A DNA stretch of 64,000 nucleotides from Lysinibacillus xylanilyticus (GTDB lineage: Bacteria > Bacillota > Bacilli > Bacillales_A > Planococcaceae). The DNA is taken from positions 434,001 through 498,000 of the forward strand of contig NZ_LFXJ01000010.1 in assembly GCF_001183605.1 (NCBI RefSeq), read 5' to 3'. Below are positions 51,412 to 60,108 of the stretch, in pieces. Position numbers and translations under genes: made by a program. Under the pieces are notes generated by a model. The model saw only the letters and a list, made by a program, of their open reading frames with translations. It did not search any database and was not told the origin of the DNA. Each line of letters starts with the position of its first letter. Position 1 is the first letter of the stretch.

Positions 51412-52283
51412 CACAAAAATTATTATTGCCTGAGGATTGGTTAGCGAAAATCAGTCGCTTCCAAGTGGCAACGGCCTCCAAATTACGTGGGCAGCACAAG
51501 GGCTCGCACCGTTCGCAACGCTTCGGGGCATCACTCGATTTTTCAGATTTTCGTGAATATCATTTAGGTGATGATGTACGTCAGGTGGATTGGAACGTCT
51601 TTGCGAGAACTGATAAATACTTCATCAAACGTTTTTTAGACGAACAAGAAATGCGCGTGCACATTTTGTTAGATACAACTAAATCTATGGGCGAGCAAGC
51701 AAAATGGATTTTTGCCAGGCAAATTGTTGCCTCACTTGGCCTAATGGTACTCGGTCGCGATGATCGCTTATCATTTTCTTTTATACAGGATGAGGTGAAG
51801 CCACCGTTTCGTCGTAAAGGTGCCATGTATCGTCGCGCTTTTTTACAGGTAGTTACAGAAATTGAGCAAGCAACTTATACAAATAGCTTCGCACAGGGAG
51901 CTTTAAAAGTATTGCCCAAGGATAGTACAGTACTATTTATTGTGACGGACGGACTTGAGCCAATCGAAGAATGGGAGCAACTTTTAAAAAGGCTACCACG
52001 TTTTGCAGGGGATGTACGTATTTTGCAAATAGTTACGCAAGAAGAAATATCACCAGAATATATGGGTGATGTACGTTTACTTGACCGTGAAACAGGCAGA
52101 GATGTAAATGTTACGATGTCTTCTAAAGTTTTGGACACATATACGGCAAGACGTTTATTACATGAAGAGGAATTTGAAGCAATTTGTCGGCGCTTCGGTG
52201 TTCGACAATTACAGCTTAAAGTAGAGGATGGATTACAGCATGCCATCTTCCAACAATTATTAAAAGCACATTGGATTAGGTGA
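51408..52283 (+). CDS. DUF58-domain protein, VWA-like
   Basis: The 291-residue soluble protein has the DUF58 hallmark LGDDVRQVDWNVFARTDKYFIKRF split here as GDDVRQVDWNVFART (about 57-71), then a VWA-like fold with VHILLDTTKSMG, in which the MIDAS-type DxTxS is altered, and VLFIVTDGLEPIEEW. DUF58 proteins are encoded beside MoxR in nearly all such operons and are presumed clients of the ATPase. GTG 51408 overlaps the MoxR stop by four bases. Confidence 0.9.
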   Translation: MTQKLLLPEDWLAKISRFQVATASKLRGQHKGSHRSQRFGASLDFSDFREYHLGDDVRQVDWNVFARTDKYFIKRFLDEQEMRVHILLDTTKSMGEQAKWIFARQIVASLGLMVLGRDDRLSFSFIQDEVKPPFRRKGAMYRRAFLQVVTEIEQATYTNSFAQGALKVLPKDSTVLFIVTDGLEPIEEWEQLLKRLPRFAGDVRILQIVTQEEISPEYMGDVRLLDRETGRDVNVTMSSKVLDTYTARRLLHEEEFEAICRRFGVRQLQLKVEDGLQHAIFQQLLKAHWIR

Positions 52284-52294
52284 GGTGAGCCGTA

Positions 52295-54040
52295 TTGGGC
52301 TTTAGTCAATTACTTTTTAGCTGGACGGCCATCATCCCGGTCAGTGTCCTTCTATATTATTTCTTTAGAAAGAAATATACCGATCAAACCGTATCCTCAA
52401 CACTTTTTTGGTCGGAAATTATGCAAGAAACACGTGTGTCACCATACTTAAAACATTTACAAAAAAATGCACTGCTTTATTTACAACTACTAGCTCTTCT
52501 TTTACTTGTACTGGCATTAATGAATCCTTATGTTAAAAAGTCAACGATCGTTGGTGCTCAGACAGTTTTCATTGTGGACACTTCTGCAACAATGTTAGCC
52601 GGAAAAGGGCAGTCAACATTTGATACACATAAAAAAGAAATGCTGTCATTGGTCAATGAGCTTGATGGAAGACCTGTGACACTCATTACAACAGGGAATA
52701 CGCCAAAAGCTATATTACAGCAGGAAACAAATACTAAAAATATTGAAAAAGCCATTCAAGAGTTACAAGTAACATATGAGACAGCTCAAATGAATAAGGC
52801 TCTAGATGTGGCACAGGCTTTTGTCAGTAATACACCAACATCTATTTATGTCTTTACAGATTCGCTCGATAAAAAGCAATTACCGATGGAAAAAGATACG
52901 GTGAAGTGGATCGTAAAAGGGTCTGAAAAGGATTTAACAAATATCGCAATTACACGTTTTGCTGCTACTACAGATGGACAATCTGCTATGGCGCTTGTTC
53001 AATTACAAAATGATACGGATCAAGAACAAAATGTAACACTTTCGATTGAAAATGTTAAAGGTAAGGAGATAGTCGCGGAGAGTGTTGCAGTACCTCCAAA
53101 TGAAGCTATATCAAAAACTTTCAAAGACTTACCGTTAGAAGATACTATGACTGCCAAAATAGATGCTAAGGACGATTATGCGGTTGATAATTCACAAACA
53201 GTATTGCTACAAACAACTACTTCAAAAATAGTTGTCGATCAAAGTATGCATCAACTCATTCAAAAAGGTTTGCAAACGATTAATAGTAGTGTAAAAATTG
53301 TTCCATCTTCACAAATGGCTGACAATCGGGATGCCACGTTGGTGACAAATCAGACGGCGTTACTCGAAAAGATGGACAAGCCAATTGTATTATTTGGTCG
53401 GGATGACGTTGAGAAGGTTGAAGCTACTGGGGAAGTCGGTATAACAAGTGATGCATTGTTTGCATTTGGTGAGCTAAAAGATATTTACGTCAGTGCGTTA
53501 TATCCTGGATTCAATGACTATAAAACGATTGCATCAGTCGGAGACCAGCCATTTATTCAGCGTTCACCTAAAGGGGATATTGTTGTATTAGCTGATATTG
53601 CAGATACAGATTGGCCGTTACATCCTTCATTCCCATTATTTTTATGGAGTGCTGAACAGGAGCTTTCAGAATCAATTGGTTCACTTGGCATTTTCACTCC
53701 AAATGAGCAACGTGCAGTTGCTATAACGCAGGGTGATTGGAGTATATATTCACAGGAAGACGAGTTTTTATCATCCATTACGAATGGTTTATTAACAGCT
53801 CCTATGAAGCCAGGAATTTATACAGCTCGCTCAAATGATGAAGAAAAGCGCTTCATCGTACAGCTTCAAGCGCAAGAGCGTGTGATTGAAAAAGGGACAA
53901 GCTATGCGCTTGGAGAGCTTCCGGACAATGGTAAGGAAGAAATATCGAAAGCCTCGTTCGTACCTTGGTTTATCCTTATTATCTTAGTATTACTTGTTTT
54001 AGAGTGGGAGGTGCAACGACGACGTGGATTTACGAATTGA
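52295..54040 (+). CDS. BatA-like membrane protein with VWA domain
   Basis: The 581-residue protein starts with two membrane helices (about 5-24 and 58-78) separated by the BatA-type segment STLFWSEIMQETRVSPYLKH. A VWA domain begins at VFIVDTSATML (92-101); its MIDAS reads DTSAT rather than DxSxS, so metal binding may be altered. Middle domains are Ig-like, and a final helix (about 553-572, FVPWFILIILVLLVLEW) anchors the C-terminus. TTG 52295 follows GGTGAG. The next gene starts inside this one (17 bases of overlap). Confidence 0.82.
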   Translation: MGFSQLLFSWTAIIPVSVLLYYFFRKKYTDQTVSSTLFWSEIMQETRVSPYLKHLQKNALLYLQLLALLLLVLALMNPYVKKSTIVGAQTVFIVDTSATMLAGKGQSTFDTHKKEMLSLVNELDGRPVTLITTGNTPKAILQQETNTKNIEKAIQELQVTYETAQMNKALDVAQAFVSNTPTSIYVFTDSLDKKQLPMEKDTVKWIVKGSEKDLTNIAITRFAATTDGQSAMALVQLQNDTDQEQNVTLSIENVKGKEIVAESVAVPPNEAISKTFKDLPLEDTMTAKIDAKDDYAVDNSQTVLLQTTTSKIVVDQSMHQLIQKGLQTINSSVKIVPSSQMADNRDATLVTNQTALLEKMDKPIVLFGRDDVEKVEATGEVGITSDALFAFGELKDIYVSALYPGFNDYKTIASVGDQPFIQRSPKGDIVVLADIADTDWPLHPSFPLFLWSAEQELSESIGSLGIFTPNEQRAVAITQGDWSIYSQEDEFLSSITNGLLTAPMKPGIYTARSNDEEKRFIVQLQAQERVIEKGTSYALGELPDNGKEEISKASFVPWFILIILVLLVLEWEVQRRRGFTN

Positions 54041-56621
54041 TATGCCATTAGCATTGTTGCTTTTACTTCCATTGCTTATGTATTTTGGATGGACCTATTG
54101 GCGTGAGCGTCAGCGACTAAAAAAAGGTCATATCGTCGTACTAGGTATTCGAATTGTGGCAATATGCTGTTTAGTGTTTGCACTTGCAGGGCCCTATATT
54201 TTATTGCCTGTAAAGGAAGAACAAGTATTATTCTTAGTTGACCGTTCTGCTTCAATGAATGGTACAGATGATGAGATGGCCAATTTTATAGCAGAAAGTT
54301 TGCAGTCGAAAAAAGATGACCAGCTTGCAGGGATTTATTCTTTTTCATCGACATTACAAACGGAAGCCATATTATCGGATTCTTTAAAGGAAGTGCCGAA
54401 GTTTACAGCCATAAAAGCAACAGATCAAACAAATATTGAACAAAGCCTACAGCTCGCTTCAGGTATTGTAGATCCGAAAAAAGCAACGCGACTTGTGCTC
54501 TTAACGGATGGCAATGAAACAAAAGGAGATGCCTTAGAATTTTCATCGAAATTTAAAGGGTCAAATATTAGTGTGGATGTAGTGCCATTTAACAAACCTG
54601 TTGCTAAGGATGTATCCCTGAAAAGCTTTGTCACACCACAAGTTGCTTATGTAGGTGAACAGCAACAGTTAGTCACTGAAATAAATGCAACTGCAGCAGA
54701 ACGAGGAGAGCTATTATTATACGAAAACGATAAGCTTATTCATCGTGAGGCAGTGGAGCTTGCTGAAGGTTCAAATATTTTTACGTATAAACATTCAGCA
54801 ACGGCTGAAGGGCTTGTAAAATATGAGGCACTCGTACAGGTTGAACAGGATGCAATTTTTGAAAATAATAAATTAACAAGCGTCACGATGGTGCAAAGTG
54901 AACCACATTTACTAATTGTTAATGGCTATGATACGGCATCACCAATTGCAGCAGCGCTTGGCAAACAGTCAATTGCCTATGATGTTGTAAATGCTAACAG
55001 TCTGCCAAATGAACTCTCTAGTTATTTACAATACAATGCCATCATTTTTGATAATGTGCCAGGGCATTTAGTAGGTGAGGCAAAAATGAGTGTCATTGAG
55101 CAGGCAGTGAAAAACTTCGGTGTCGGTTTTACAATGGTCGGTGGTGAAAATAGCTTTGGCTTAGGTGGCTATTTTAAAACACCAATCGAAACTTTACTAC
55201 CTGTAGAAATGGAGATTAAGGGAAAAGAGCAATTGCCATCATTAGGGCTTGAAATCGTACTTGATCGCTCTGGAAGTATGTCTGGAGCAAAGCTAGAGCT
55301 AGCTAAGGAGGCAGCCGCTCGTTCAATTGAAATGCTACGAGATGAGGATACGCTCGGGTTTATAGCCTTTGATGATCGACCTTGGGAAATTATTGAGACA
55401 GGACCACTTGGCAATAAGGAAGAAGCAGTGGATACAATTTTATCTGTAACGCCAGGGGGGGGTACCGAAATATATGGATCGCTTGCTAAAGCTTATGAAA
55501 ATTTAGCTGATTTAAAGCTACAGCGTAAGCATATTATTTTATTAACTGATGGTCAGTCACAGCCAGGGAACTACGAAGACTTAATTGCACAAGGAAAAGA
55601 AAATGGCATTACTCTTTCAACGGTTGCAATTGGTCAGGATGCTGATGCCAACTTACTTGAAGCACTTAGTGAGATGGGTAGTGGGCGTTTCTACGATGTT
55701 GTTGATGAACAGACGATCCCCTCTATTTTATCTCGTGAAACTGCCATGATTTCACGCACATATATTGAGGACAACCCATTTTATCCAACTATATTTAATG
55801 CATCTGGCTGGAATACGCTATTTACAAATGGTGTACCTAAAATGAATGCTTATATAGGTACGACAGCGAAGCAGGGGGCCACTGTTATTGCAGAAAGTGA
55901 GAAGGAAGATCCAGTACTTGCAGAATGGCAATATGGCCTTGGTAAAACATTCGCCTTTACTTCCGATTCGACAGGAAAATGGACGGGGGACTGGGCAAGA
56001 TGGCAAAATTGGGGCACATTTTGGCAAACGCTTATTTCAAAAATGCTACCAAGCTATAACGATGTTGCCTATGATGTACGGCTAGAATCAGACGGTTCAT
56101 TTGTCATCACTGACCCAACAAATGAAGCGGCGTTCTTAGATATTGTTGCTGTCAATGAAGCGGGTGAAGAACTTGAAACTCAGCTTGAAACAATTTCAGC
56201 ATCACAAGTTCGAGCAGTCGTACAAGCAGAACCAGGACTAATCTTCTTCCGCATTGCCGATGAAGATCAGGCTATTTACCAGGCAGGCTTAAGTGTACCT
56301 TATAGTGCTGAGTATGAATTACGCCCAGTGAATGATAAGTTAGTCAAAGAACTAGCAAAGCAAACAGGTGGCTCCGTTTTGAAAGAACCGAGTGAAGTGT
56401 TCCGTGAATTTACTAAAAAAGGTGAGGAACGCCAAAATATTGCAACATGGCTTTTATTAGCAGGGATGCTATTATTCTTCATTGATATTACTATTCGACG
56501 CTTTGGTTGGAGCTTCTTAACTAGGCCGAAGAAAAAAGAGCAGCTTGTCGAGGAAAAACCAATACAGGCAGAGGACACAAATGTTGCCCAGATATTAAAG
56601 GGCATGAAAAAACGACCTTAG
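54024..56621 (+). CDS. Large membrane protein with two VWA domains and GATase-like segment
   Basis: The 865-residue protein has membrane helices at about 7-22 and 37-60, a first VWA domain with LVDRSASMNG (71-80), an Ig-like region, a GATase1-like segment (about 295-395, MVGGENSFGLGGY), then a second VWA domain starting EIVLDRSGSMSG (410-421) with a complete DxSxS MIDAS and HIILLTDGQSQPG, and a C-terminal helix near 810-830 followed by a charged cytoplasmic tail. GTG 54024 follows GGAGGTG by 10 bases. A run of eight G at 55455-55462 encodes the conserved Gly loop of the second VWA. It ends the operon, with a terminator at 56629. Confidence 0.85.
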   Translation: MDLRIDMPLALLLLLPLLMYFGWTYWRERQRLKKGHIVVLGIRIVAICCLVFALAGPYILLPVKEEQVLFLVDRSASMNGTDDEMANFIAESLQSKKDDQLAGIYSFSSTLQTEAILSDSLKEVPKFTAIKATDQTNIEQSLQLASGIVDPKKATRLVLLTDGNETKGDALEFSSKFKGSNISVDVVPFNKPVAKDVSLKSFVTPQVAYVGEQQQLVTEINATAAERGELLLYENDKLIHREAVELAEGSNIFTYKHSATAEGLVKYEALVQVEQDAIFENNKLTSVTMVQSEPHLLIVNGYDTASPIAAALGKQSIAYDVVNANSLPNELSSYLQYNAIIFDNVPGHLVGEAKMSVIEQAVKNFGVGFTMVGGENSFGLGGYFKTPIETLLPVEMEIKGKEQLPSLGLEIVLDRSGSMSGAKLELAKEAAARSIEMLRDEDTLGFIAFDDRPWEIIETGPLGNKEEAVDTILSVTPGGGTEIYGSLAKAYENLADLKLQRKHIILLTDGQSQPGNYEDLIAQGKENGITLSTVAIGQDADANLLEALSEMGSGRFYDVVDEQTIPSILSRETAMISRTYIEDNPFYPTIFNASGWNTLFTNGVPKMNAYIGTTAKQGATVIAESEKEDPVLAEWQYGLGKTFAFTSDSTGKWTGDWARWQNWGTFWQTLISKMLPSYNDVAYDVRLESDGSFVITDPTNEAAFLDIVAVNEAGEELETQLETISASQVRAVVQAEPGLIFFRIADEDQAIYQAGLSVPYSAEYELRPVNDKLVKELAKQTGGSVLKEPSEVFREFTKKGEERQNIATWLLLAGMLLFFIDITIRRFGWSFLTRPKKKEQLVEEKPIQAEDTNVAQILKGMKKRP

Positions 56622-56628
56622 TAATTTA

Positions 56629-56672
56629 AAACGATGGTTCATCGCTTTTTAGCAATGAGCCATCGTTTTTTT
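56629..56672 (+). terminator. Terminator of the ABC/MoxR/VWA operon
   Basis: AACGATGGTTCAT and ATGAGCCATCGTT pair around a 12-base loop and are followed by a T run. Confidence 0.9.
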
Positions 56673-56750
56673 GTCATTCTATGGCTATCATCAAAAGTTG
56701 AGACACTGCAAACTATTAGTGCGGTCAGATATACTGTATTTTCTAAAATG

Positions 56751-56844
56751 TTCCGATAAATCGATGAAACATTCCGATAAAGTCTGAAATTATTCCGATA
56801 AATTTCAAAATTGTTCCGATAAAACACAAATTTATTCCGATAAA
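56751..56844 (+). repeat. Five copies of TTCCGATAAA at exact 21-bp spacing
   Basis: The decamer TTCCGATAAA begins at 56751, 56772, 56793, 56814 and 56835. The spacer between copies is always 11 bases but differs in sequence. 21 bp is two helical turns, so every copy faces the same side of the DNA. The reverse complement (TTTATCGGAA) shares TTTATC with the array at 44420. It lies between the convergent ends of the VWA operon and thiW. Confidence 0.9.
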
Positions 56845-56874
56845 TCTCTCATCCCTTCAAAAAGGATTTATGAT

Positions 56875-57372
56875 TTATAGAAGAGAATTACGGTTAGTTA
56901 CAAATACTGTTTTACGCAAGTTACTGGCAACGACAATGCCTAAGATAGCACCAATAGTACTTGAAGTTAAAAAGGCTGGCATGAAAAATAAAGCAGCAAC
57001 AGATGTCCCCATTAATAAATGTGCGTAAGGTACTGCAATGAGTGAGGCGATGATACCTGTACCGAACATTTCACCGACACCTGCTAGCCATTGCTTGCCG
57101 CTGTATTTATAGGCGAGAGATGCACATATAGCACCAATAACACTTCCAGGTATAGCTAGTAATGAGCCTGTGCCTGTTAAAATACGAATGATTGCTGTGA
57201 CAAAGGCGACCATAACGGTAGGCACAGGTCCAAGAATGATAGCACCGATAACATTAATGGCATGCTGCACAGGGTAGGCACGCGCAATGCCCATTGGTAT
57301 TGAAACGAAGGTAGAACCTGCTACGGCAATTGCTACTAACAAGGCCATGATTGTTAATTTTCGAATTGACAT
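56875..57372 (-). CDS. thiW: ECF transporter S component ThiW
   Basis: The 165-residue membrane protein has five or six helices and the ThiW pattern: STFVSIPMGIARAYPVQHAI near the start, NVIGAIILGPVPTVMVAF, and LTGTGSLLAIPGSVIGA. ThiW binds a thiamine precursor (probably the thiazole moiety) and works with the shared ECF EcfAA'T module, which is not encoded here. I start at ATG 57372, with AAGGAG 8 bases upstream; a GTG at 57381 overlaps that site. It is controlled by the TPP riboswitch upstream, which confirms the thiamine link. Confidence 0.93.
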   Translation of the reverse strand: MSIRKLTIMALLVAIAVAGSTFVSIPMGIARAYPVQHAINVIGAIILGPVPTVMVAFVTAIIRILTGTGSLLAIPGSVIGAICASLAYKYSGKQWLAGVGEMFGTGIIASLIAVPYAHLLMGTSVAALFFMPAFLTSSTIGAILGIVVASNLRKTVFVTNRNSLL

Positions 57373-57418
57373 AATTTCCACTCCTTTTTAGTATTTAGTG
57401 AATCGCTGATAAACCCGA

Positions 57419-57455
57419 CAAAAAAGCCGCCTCCTAAAAACAATAGGAAGCGGCC
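57419..57455 (-). terminator. TPP riboswitch expression-platform terminator
   Basis: On the minus strand GGCCGCTTCCTATTG and TAGGAGGCGGC pair strongly, followed by TTTTTT, between the aptamer and thiW. TPP binding should favour this hairpin. Confidence 0.88.
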
Positions 57456-57482
57456 TTGCATTTTCATATTAAGAAGCAAGTG

Positions 57483-57577
57483 TCGCCACTTCCCTCCGCT
57501 AGTGTGAACTAGATCAGGTTCAAAGGGTCCGTATATGAACATATACGTCTCAGCCTTTTAAAGACTCCCCTAGTGGT
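57483..57577 (-). promoter_or_regulatory. TPP riboswitch (THI element)
   Basis: On the minus strand the conserved elements appear in order: CTAGGGGAGTC (from about 57573), GGCTGAGA, the variable stem ATATGTTCATAT, ACCCTTTGAACCTGATCTAG, and CTAGCGGAGGGAAGTGGCG. All positions that bind the pyrimidine (CTGAGA) and the pyrophosphate (ACCTGAT) are intact. Confidence 0.97.
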
Positions 57578-57605
57578 AATTAATTTATTAATTTTTCTCA
57601 TAAAT

Positions 57606-57633
57606 AATGTAGCACACTACTAAAAATAGTCAA
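57606..57633 (-). promoter_or_regulatory. Promoter of the TPP riboswitch-thiW transcript
   Basis: On the minus strand TTGACT (57633-57628) and TACATT (57611-57606) are 16 bases apart, about 25 bases upstream of the aptamer. Confidence 0.6.
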
Positions 57634-57645
57634 TAACTTTTCAGA

Positions 57646-58842
57646 CTAATTTGAATCAGGATGCATAAGGTGTGGTGCTTTTTTCATTGTCCATATAAGG
57701 GCAATGAAGAAGCAAGCCATTAAAATAATAGACCCGAAAATATAAGGACTGTTCATATTCCAATCAAATAACAGACCTGCTAAAGCTGGACCAATCATAT
57801 TACCGAGACTCATATACGCATTGTTCAGACCAGCTGCATAGCCTTGTTCATTTTCAGCAAGCTTTGAAATCAGTGTGTTGACAGCTGGACGAATCAATGT
57901 CGTAGCTGTAGAGAAGATTGTCGCTACAATTAAAATAAGTGCAAACCCAGATGCGAATAATATTAAGAAAATCGAAACGGCTGCAATAAATAAATTGACT
58001 AACACTACTTTCATTTCGCCGAAGCGATTAAACAGCGGTGTAATAACAAACATCTGTACAACAACACCAAAAGCGCCGCCCATTACTAATATAATGGCGA
58101 TATCAGTAGGTGTGTAATTAAACTTTTCTGTAACAAATAATGATAATGTTGTTTGGAAGTTAGCAATTCCGAAAGAGAATACAAGCATGATAATTAGCAT
58201 GACAAAATAAGGCATTCGGACTGAACGGGCCATCTGCTTTACAAGATTATCATGCTTTTGCGCCTTTTTCGCTGTGTTCGGTTTTGTAGCAGGCAATAAA
58301 AAGAACGATAAAATAGCTGCTAAGATAGCTGCAAATCCAGCAGTATAAAATGGAAAATGTAAACTAACTTTTGAGAGGAATCCACCGATACCTGGTCCAA
58401 TCATAAAACCAAAGGACATTGCTGCCCCTATCATCCCCATACCTTTTCCGCGTTCCTCGTACGTTGTGACGTCAGCCACAAATGCCATTATAGGAGGTGC
58501 CACAAATGCAGATCCAAGACCACCTAAAAAGCGTGCCAAGAAGAGCATCCACACATCTGTAGATAGTCCGAAACCAATTTGTGCAAGTCCTGTAACTATA
58601 AGACCGAAAATAATGAGATTTTTACGACCATATTGATCGGAAAGATTCCCAGCAATTGGAGAAAAAACAAATTGTGCTAAGGCGAACGTTGCAATCAACA
58701 TGCCAAGTACTTGTCCTGCAGCACCAAATAGTTTTAAATACTCAGGCATGACAGGAATAATAATACCGATACTCCCCATTGCGATAAACATATTAAACAT
58801 TAAAATATACAAAGCCGCCTTATTAGACTTCTGCTGGGTCAT
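57646..58842 (-). CDS. MFS multidrug efflux transporter, Bmr/NorA-like
   Basis: The 398-residue carrier has 12 membrane helices. Motif A appears as GNLSDQYGRKNLI (loop 2-3), motif B as LARFLGGLGSAFV, and the drug-antiporter motif C as GAAMSFGFMIGPGIGGFL in helix 5, which marks 12/14-helix H+/drug antiporters such as NorA, Bmr and Blt. Substrates are probably hydrophobic cations or fluoroquinolones. ATG 58842 is preceded by AAAGGGG on this strand. It is a single gene. Confidence 0.9.
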   Translation of the reverse strand: MTQQKSNKAALYILMFNMFIAMGSIGIIIPVMPEYLKLFGAAGQVLGMLIATFALAQFVFSPIAGNLSDQYGRKNLIIFGLIVTGLAQIGFGLSTDVWMLFLARFLGGLGSAFVAPPIMAFVADVTTYEERGKGMGMIGAAMSFGFMIGPGIGGFLSKVSLHFPFYTAGFAAILAAILSFFLLPATKPNTAKKAQKHDNLVKQMARSVRMPYFVMLIIMLVFSFGIANFQTTLSLFVTEKFNYTPTDIAIILVMGGAFGVVVQMFVITPLFNRFGEMKVVLVNLFIAAVSIFLILFASGFALILIVATIFSTATTLIRPAVNTLISKLAENEQGYAAGLNNAYMSLGNMIGPALAGLLFDWNMNSPYIFGSIILMACFFIALIWTMKKAPHLMHPDSN

Positions 58843-58987
58843 CGAATACCCCTTTCTTTAATCAAATATACTACAGTCTACCATAAGGCTTGTTCGTTTG
58901 CTATTGACTATAAGTCTGAGATTTACTAGTAAAGTTAAGTGGATTCTTTGTTAAGTTTTTCAACAGAAGTTTACCTTCAGCTAAACG

Positions 58988-59031
58988 AAAAAAGCTGTTC
59001 TCAACGTTACTAACGTGAGAACAGCTTTTTT
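58988..59031 (-). terminator. Terminator of the pot operon
   Basis: AAAAAAGCTGTTCTCA and its complement form a near-perfect stem, directly after the potD stop codon at 59035; the run of T is on the minus-strand 3' side. Confidence 0.93.
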
Positions 59032-59034
59032 CGT

Positions 59035-60108
59035 TTATCGAATACTCATTTTAAATTCTAAGAACAGCTCATTGTATTTGCCTAAGTAATCAGGACCTAG
59101 GTTTTTATAAACTTCTAATGTTTTACGCTGTTCTTCTGAAGGATAGAAGCGCTCATCAGATACAACTTCTTTATCCATTAACTTCATTGCTGCAATATTA
59201 GGAGTAGAATAGCCTACATAGTCAGCGTTTTTAGCACCTGATTCAGCTTTCAACATAAAATTAATGAAGGCATGTGCACCATCAATATTTTTTGATGTTT
59301 TTGGAATAACCATATTGTCAAACCATAAGTTTGAGCCTTCTTTTGGTACAGCGAAGTCTAAATCTTCATTTTCTGACAGCATGTCTGCTGCTTGACCAGA
59401 CCAAGTAAGTGCCACAGCAGCTTCATTATTAACCATCAGCGGTGTTATTTCATCTCCGATAATGGCTTTAACATTTGGCGCCAATGTGATTAGTTTATCA
59501 GTAGCTTTACGCAACTCCTGGTCATTTAAAGAGTTGAGAGAGTAGCCAAGGTTGTTTAAGCCCATACCAATTACCTCACGTGCACCGTCTACTAAAAAGA
59601 CTTTACGTTTTAACGAAGGATCCCATAAGTCCTTCCAAGATGAGAAGTCTAGATTTCCAACGAGCTTTGGATTATAGACAATGCCGACTGTTCCCCAGAA
59701 ATATGGAACGGAATATTTATTGTCGTCATCAAATGGTAAATCTAAAAAATAAGGATCGATATTTTTAAAATTAGGGATTTTCGTTTTATCTAAAGGAATA
59801 AGTAAGTTTTCTTCCTTCATTTTTTCAATCATATATTCAGAAGGGACTGCAATATCGTAAGCTGTACCGCCTTGTTGAATTTTTGTCATCATTGCTTCAT
59901 TGGAATCAAACGTTTCATAGATGACGTGAATGCCTGTTTCTTTTTCAAATTGCTTCAGCAAATCCGGGTCAATATATTCTCCCCAGTTAAAGATTGTTAA
60001 CGTATCTTTACCACTTTTCCCCCCGCTGGCACTTAGGGCGTCAGCAGCATAGAACAAAAGGGCGGAAACGACAAGGATTGCGACTGTTGCTTGAATTAAT
60101 TGCTTCAT
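59035..60108 (-). CDS. potD: Spermidine/putrescine-binding protein PotD
   Basis: The 357-residue protein is the extracellular solute-binding component of a polyamine ABC importer. IFNWGEYIDPDLLKQFEKET near 39-58 and TFDSNEAMMTKIQQGG are PotD hallmarks, and the Trp/Asp residues in YFWGTVG and NLWFDNMV line the polyamine pocket. The N-terminal hydrophobic segment (about 7-26) has no Cys, so it is either an uncleaved anchor or a type I signal ending ALSAS, not a lipoprotein; I recall the same in streptococcal PotD. The gene overlaps potC by four bases. Confidence 0.95.
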   Translation of the reverse strand: MKQLIQATVAILVVSALLFYAADALSASGGKSGKDTLTIFNWGEYIDPDLLKQFEKETGIHVIYETFDSNEAMMTKIQQGGTAYDIAVPSEYMIEKMKEENLLIPLDKTKIPNFKNIDPYFLDLPFDDDNKYSVPYFWGTVGIVYNPKLVGNLDFSSWKDLWDPSLKRKVFLVDGAREVIGMGLNNLGYSLNSLNDQELRKATDKLITLAPNVKAIIGDEITPLMVNNEAAVALTWSGQAADMLSENEDLDFAVPKEGSNLWFDNMVIPKTSKNIDGAHAFINFMLKAESGAKNADYVGYSTPNIAAMKLMDKEVVSDERFYPSEEQRKTLEVYKNLGPDYLGKYNELFLEFKMSIR

